Positions 60,833 through 64,000 of a stretch of DNA of 64,000 bases are shown one piece after another. The stretch lies in the NCBI RefSeq assembly GCF_023715895.1, contig NZ_JAMBOO010000001.1, positions 434,001 through 498,000 on the forward strand, given 5' to 3'. Within the stretch, counting starts at the first letter, position 1, and every line of letters begins with the position of its first letter. The notes beneath the pieces were generated by a model that had not been told where the DNA came from, searched no databases, and was given only the letters and a program-made list of their open reading frames with translations. Source of the stretch: Domibacillus indicus (GTDB lineage: Bacteria > Bacillota > Bacilli > Bacillales > Domibacillaceae). The translations under genes and the position numbers were made by a program.

Positions 60833-61735
60833 AAATACGCCTTCGAGTTTATTTAACTCTTTACGCATTTCCTCTTCCGGAAGCTCTTCCCCAATCACAA
60901 CAATGACCGTCGGCCGCTTGATCGGCTGCGGCTGAAAAAACGGAACGCCATACGCATACTGAAACAGCTCCGGCTGATCTCCTGAATCCTCAAACTTGAT
61001 GAATCCTTTGATGCGCAGCACCGAATCCGGCAGATGTTCTACCCACTTTCTAAAAGCAGCACGCGGTACGTGATTCACAAATTCATAAGCAAATGTTCGA
61101 ACATGCAGATGATGGCGGGCGTGATGCTGTTCTTGTGACTGGCTTCCGCTGCCAAAAACAACTTCTCCTTCTCCATGCGTTATTTCAATTAACTGAACCT
61201 TCTGATTGAGTGAGCGGATATCTCTGCGAACGACTGCCAAGGTTTCCTCGGCGACCAAATCTGTTTTAGTGAGTGCAACAATATCACTCCAGCGTGCTTG
61301 ATCCTCCATCAGCTTCCGATGGGCAATCGGCAGCCGGTTCCGCTCCACCCACCGGGCACAGTCTACAAGCGTTAAAATGCCTTTTACATCAATTTTCATC
61401 GCGATGGATGGAGACATGCAGGCATCGAGCACTTCCATCGGATGAGCAGCACCGGTCGTTTCAATATAAACGACATCCGGCTGGTGTTCCCGGTAAAGCG
61501 CCAGTAATTCCACTTCTATTTCATCTTTAATCGTACAGCAAATACAGCCGTTCAACATATCCCGTACAGCCGTTTTTTCTCCGATAAGCGCCGAATCAAC
61601 CGAAAGCGCACCGATTTCATTCATCAGAACAGCGACTTTTCTGCCTGCTTCTTTTTCTTTTTGAAGCAGTTTCAACAGCAGTGTGGTTTTCCCGCTGCCA
61701 AGAAAGCCTCCAATTATATAAAGTTCTGTTTTCAT
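60830..61735 (-). CDS. CobW/P47K-type (COG0523) GTPase, putative metal chaperone
   Basis: A 301-residue G3E GTPase: Walker A 'IIGGFLGSGKTTLL', the metal-binding CxCC motif 'GCICCTIKDE', Switch/Walker B 'VVYIETTGAAHP', 'VALTKTDLV' (T/NKxD). A His-rich linker 'EQHHARHHLHV' precedes the C-terminal domain 'RIKGFIKFED'. Members insert Zn, Co or Ni into client proteins. No Zur box or zinc-related neighbour is evident. The ATG at 61733-61735 behind AAAGGA is preferred over an upstream start at 61759. Confidence 0.87.
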   Translation of the reverse strand: MKTELYIIGGFLGSGKTTLLLKLLQKEKEAGRKVAVLMNEIGALSVDSALIGEKTAVRDMLNGCICCTIKDEIEVELLALYREHQPDVVYIETTGAAHPMEVLDACMSPSIAMKIDVKGILTLVDCARWVERNRLPIAHRKLMEDQARWSDIVALTKTDLVAEETLAVVRRDIRSLNQKVQLIEITHGEGEVVFGSGSQSQEQHHARHHLHVRTFAYEFVNHVPRAAFRKWVEHLPDSVLRIKGFIKFEDSGDQPELFQYAYGVPFFQPQPIKRPTVIVVIGEELPEEEMRKELNKLEGVF

Positions 61736-61816
61736 AGGCCAATCCTTTCTCAAATCCACATAGTTCCGATTTAATACACGTTATCTATTGTACATGCTCC
61801 TTCACTTTTTGCCAAA

Positions 61817-61845
61817 ACAAAAAGCAGGAGCGAACCCCCTGCTTT
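61817..61845 (-). terminator. Terminator after the 44-residue gene
   Basis: AAAGCAGG / CCTGCTTT pair around an asymmetric loop; on the minus strand the stem is followed by TTGTTTTGGC. Confidence 0.6.
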
Positions 61846-61978
61846 ACTTTGGTTTGATCACCAGTTCAAGTTTTTCGATAATCAGCGTCATGACGGCATC
61901 CACACTCGCATCCTGCCGCTCACTCTGGGAGTAGGCTTCCTGCATGGCTTCAAGCAGGGCCTGCTGTTCATGGGACAT
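61844..61978 (-). CDS. 44-residue acidic small protein
   Basis: ATG at 61976-61978 with a strong AAAGGAG site 7 bp upstream, and a terminator at the stop. The peptide starts 'MSHEQQALLEAMQEAYSQSE' and ends 'VMTLIIEKLELVIKPK'; it is probably two amphipathic helices. No family recognised. It lies between the GTPase and the HxlR gene on the same strand. Expression signals are better than expected by chance for such a short frame. Confidence 0.6.
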   Translation of the reverse strand: MSHEQQALLEAMQEAYSQSERQDASVDAVMTLIIEKLELVIKPK

Positions 61979-62059
61979 GTTTTTTCTCCTTTTATCATGT
62001 TACATGTCCCATTCCCGCTGGAATGCGCGATCAAACAGGGCGAAAGCCTTAAATTTGAT

Positions 62060-62374
62060 TTATACGTGTTCTTCTAATTCAACCCAGTCATGCGCCCAAT
62101 TCTCTATTTCTGTAATAGCCGCTTTTAAGGCGCGTCCTTTTTCCGTTAATGTATATTCAACCCGAACCGGCACTTCTGCATACACTTTTCGAGTGACCAT
62201 GCCTTCCTCTTCCAGCTCTTTCAGCCGCTCTGTCAGCAGCTTTCCGCTGATCGGAAATCCAGCTTTAATTTCAGAGAACCGCTGCGGCCGATCCAAAAGC
62301 TGTTTAATCACAAGGCCCGTCCATCGTTTGCCTAATAACTGCATTGCTTTTTCTACTTTTGGACAAAGCTCCAT
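62060..62374 (-). CDS. HxlR-family regulator (YodB/CatR-like, single N-terminal Cys)
   Basis: A 104-residue winged-helix MarR/DUF24 protein: 'MELCPKVEKAMQLLGKRWTGLVIKQLL', 'RFSEIKAGFPISGKLLTERLKELEEEGMV', 'RVEYTLTEKG'. Cys4 corresponds to the redox-sensing Cys6 of B. subtilis YodB; the C-terminal Cys residues of YodB are absent. Quinone or diamide sensing by S-alkylation or intersubunit disulfide is therefore plausible. The ATG at 62372-62374 behind AGAGGTGAAAG is the start. It is divergent from the nitroreductase gene, its likely target. Confidence 0.87.
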   Translation of the reverse strand: MELCPKVEKAMQLLGKRWTGLVIKQLLDRPQRFSEIKAGFPISGKLLTERLKELEEEGMVTRKVYAEVPVRVEYTLTEKGRALKAAITEIENWAHDWVELEEHV

Positions 62375-62451
62375 TATTCTTTCACCTCTTTTATGTACTC
62401 TTAGTATACACCATTTTAAAGAAAGATGATATCTTTCCACTTTTCAATATC

Positions 62452-62465
62452 TAGTTACTTGACTA
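62452..62465. promoter_or_regulatory. Candidate operator between hxlR-type and nitroreductase genes
   Basis: TAGT-N6-ACTA inverted repeat in an AT-rich 161-bp divergent promoter region. Short and only suggestive; the size fits a DUF24-type operator. Confidence 0.3.
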
Positions 62466-62535
62466 ATTTAATTTATTTTTTTAAACTATGTTTCTAAAGG
62501 TAACAAAATTTTATTTGAAAGAAGGTACATAAACC

Positions 62536-63150
62536 ATGTCAAACACTTCTACCCAAACAGATTTTTACACAGCTGTTCAAAATCGCCGCTCTCATTATGC
62601 TATTTCAAAAGAGTCTGTCGCTTCAGATGAAAGAATCCAAGAAATCATTGAATTTGCAGTTAAGCATGTGCCAACAGCTTTTAATTCGCAAACAGGGCGT
62701 GTTGTCGTTCTTCTTGGCGAACAGCATGATACATTGTGGGATATTACAACACAAACGTTAAAAAATGTGGTTCCAGAAGAAAGCTTCGCTTCTACACAAG
62801 AGAAAATGGATATGTTCCAGGCAGGCTACGGAACAGTTTTATTCTTTGAAGATCAATCGATCGTCCGCAGCCTTCAGGAGCAGTTTGCCCTTTATGCGGA
62901 CAACTTCCCTGTTTGGTCTAACCAGGCATCTGGTATGCTTCAATTTACCGTTTGGACAGCGCTTGAAAACGAAGGCTTCGGTGCAACCCTGCAGCACTAC
63001 AATCCACTGATTGATGAAAAAGTAGCAGCCCAGTGGAATATTCCAGCAGACTGGAAGCTCATTGCTCAAATGCCATTCGGCAAACCAACAGCGCCAGCCG
63101 GCGACAAAGAATTTGCGCCGCTTGATGAGCGTGTAAAAGTGTACAAATAA
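62536..63150 (+). CDS. Nitroreductase-family protein (Frm2/Hbn1-like)
   Basis: A 204-residue FMN oxidoreductase. 'DFYTAVQNRRSHYAISKES' (flavin-phosphate binding NRRS), 'VPTAFNSQTGRVVVLLGEQHD', 'WSNQASGMLQFTVWTALENEGFGATLQHYNP' match the Hbn1/Frm2-type subgroup found in Bacillaceae and yeasts. It probably detoxifies nitroaromatics or quinones, in line with the divergent redox-type repressor. GAAGGTAC precedes the ATG at 62536. Confidence 0.87.
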   Translation: MSNTSTQTDFYTAVQNRRSHYAISKESVASDERIQEIIEFAVKHVPTAFNSQTGRVVVLLGEQHDTLWDITTQTLKNVVPEESFASTQEKMDMFQAGYGTVLFFEDQSIVRSLQEQFALYADNFPVWSNQASGMLQFTVWTALENEGFGATLQHYNPLIDEKVAAQWNIPADWKLIAQMPFGKPTAPAGDKEFAPLDERVKVYK

Positions 63151-63168
63151 TGTACCCCTTTTTTGAAT

Positions 63169-63212
63169 AAAAAAGCGCGGACTTTTCAATATTGAAAAGT
63201 CCGCGCTTTTTA
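63169..63212. terminator. Bidirectional terminator between nitroreductase and LacI genes
   Basis: A perfect palindrome centred at 63190/63191: AAAAGCGCGGACTTTTCAAT and its complement, about 21 bp per arm. Confidence 0.9.
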
Positions 63213-64000
63213 ATTTTCATTGGATGAAGATCCACCATCGATGATTTTTCGAACCGATCCTCTTTCAATTAAAGATGGCGCCAGCATAATCCGATGTCCA
63301 ATTTGATCCGGCTGCTTGATGAGCTGTAACAGCTGGTCAAATGAATAATGAGCAAGATCTGTAATAGGCTGTGCAATCGTCGTAAGTCCAGGATCGGCAA
63401 TTTCCGCATAAATGGTATTATCAAAGCCGATGACCGACATATCCTCGGGTACCCGCACACCCGCTCCTCTCGCTTCGTTGATCAACACAATAGCGATCAA
63501 GTCCGTTGCTGCAAACACAGCGGTTGGCTTTTTTGGGAGACGAAGCAGCTTTTGCGCGGCTTTTTTCGCTTCCAAAATATCAGAGCGGGTATCAATAATG
63601 TACGGTTCTTCAACCATCACATCTGCTTCTGATAACGCCTGCTGAAAACCAATCAAGCGGGAACGCCCCGATTGGCGCTGCTTTTCGTACATAATGGCTA
63701 ATTCATGGTGTCCTTTCGACAGCAAATATTTACCGGCTACGTACCCTCCGCGCACATTGTCTGTCATGACCACACTGGCTGAAGCGTCTAAGTGATTCAC
63801 AGACAGCATTACGCTCGGTACGCCGCGCTCATTAAATTTTTTGAAATGATCCATTTCTTCCGGCTCAATGGCTACCATCACACCGTCAACCTGCTTTTTA
63901 GAAAAAAGCTCTAAATATTCCCGTTCCCTCTGCTGCTTATAATCCGTGCTGCACAGCATCAGTGTATAACCAGATTCCCGTGCCCGGTTTTCCAGTGCCC
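63210..64000 (-). CDS. LacI-family transcriptional regulator, 5' end outside window
   Basis: The frame is open to the window edge (about 263 residues visible); the N-terminal HTH is missing. The effector domain is typical: 'ALENRARESGYTLMLCSTD', 'VDGVMVAIEPEEMD', 'GGYVAGKYLLSKGHHELAIMYE', 'PTAVFAATDLIAIVLINEARGAGVRVPEDMSVIGFDNTIYAEIADPGLTTIAQP'. It resembles the RbsR/CcpA-like branch. Genes controlled cannot be inferred because the operon lies outside. An internal ATG at 63957-63959 is not the start. Confidence 0.87.
   Translation of the reverse strand, partial: ALENRARESGYTLMLCSTDYKQQREREYLELFSKKQVDGVMVAIEPEEMDHFKKFNERGVPSVMLSVNHLDASASVVMTDNVRGGYVAGKYLLSKGHHELAIMYEKQRQSGRSRLIGFQQALSEADVMVEEPYIIDTRSDILEAKKAAQKLLRLPKKPTAVFAATDLIAIVLINEARGAGVRVPEDMSVIGFDNTIYAEIADPGLTTIAQPITDLAHYSFDQLLQLIKQPDQIGHRIMLAPSLIERGSVRKIIDGGSSSNEN

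Overview
The window looks like chromosomal DNA of a spore-forming, low- to mid-GC Bacillaceae species outside the B. subtilis group. The evidence is strong AAAGGAGG-type ribosome binding sites, many ATGA/TAATG gene overlaps, frequent TTG/GTG starts, and close relatives of B. subtilis NiaP, YoxD, CatE, NfrA, MsmX/YxkF, RodA, YdbP and the Rha proteins. It also carries intergenic repeat families that I recall from Bacillaceae genomes. I see no rRNA, tRNA, transposase, prophage or CRISPR. Most genes lie on the minus strand, and both ends of the window cut through a gene.

Layout. 1-5.9 kb: a truncated fibronectin-III/DUF3238-like protein, two tiny membrane proteins, then an envelope-stress module (OmpR-type response regulator, histidine kinase, HtrA protease, secreted repeat protein) whose three promoters share one operator design. 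5.9-11.2 kb: a MEDS-PAS sensor kinase, small membrane proteins, the niacin transporter NiaP, and a glycerol-1-phosphate-dehydrogenase-like enzyme coupled to a HAD phosphatase. 11.4-15.7 kb: a 1,436-residue secreted pectinase fusing a rhamnogalacturonan acetylesterase to a rhamnogalacturonan lyase. 16.4-22.5 kb: housekeeping and stress genes (NfrA, YoxD, CatE) and a TerC-family protein behind a yybP-ykoY (Mn2+) riboswitch. 22.5-30.1 kb: the L-rhamnose catabolic cluster (rhaR, rhaM, rhaA, rhaB, rhaEW, an SDR). 30.6-41.2 kb: an MsmX-type ATPase, a PucR-type regulator, and a sugar ABC importer plus LacI/ThuA/Gfo-Idh/TIM-barrel operon. 41.4-46.7 kb: a KDG-kinase/MFS/LacI operon and a hexulose-phosphate synthase/isomerase pair sharing palindromic operators. 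48.6-59.0 kb: a c-di-GMP and phosphorelay-linked glycosyltransferase locus facing a membrane-anchored glycosidase and hybrid kinase. 59.1-64 kb: RodA, a YdbP thioredoxin, a COG0523 GTPase, an HxlR regulator with divergent nitroreductase, and a truncated LacI regulator.

How it fits together. The carbohydrate genes suggest plant cell-wall (rhamnogalacturonan I) use: the secreted lyase/esterase releases rhamnose- and uronate-containing oligosaccharides, the ABC importer with MsmX could take up oligosaccharides, the rha genes degrade rhamnose and KDG kinase handles ketodeoxy sugar acids. No KDPG aldolase is visible here. The ThuA/Gfo-Idh/TIM-barrel set resembles 3-keto-glycoside pathways. The least explained assemblies are the HPS/PHI pair wired to the KDG-kinase operon and the HPt-REC-GGDEF-REC / HEAT / GT2 / REC plus glycosidase / hybrid-kinase locus. 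Two copies of a 0.4-0.54 kb intergenic element 31 kb apart, one carrying inserted segments, are the clearest repeats.
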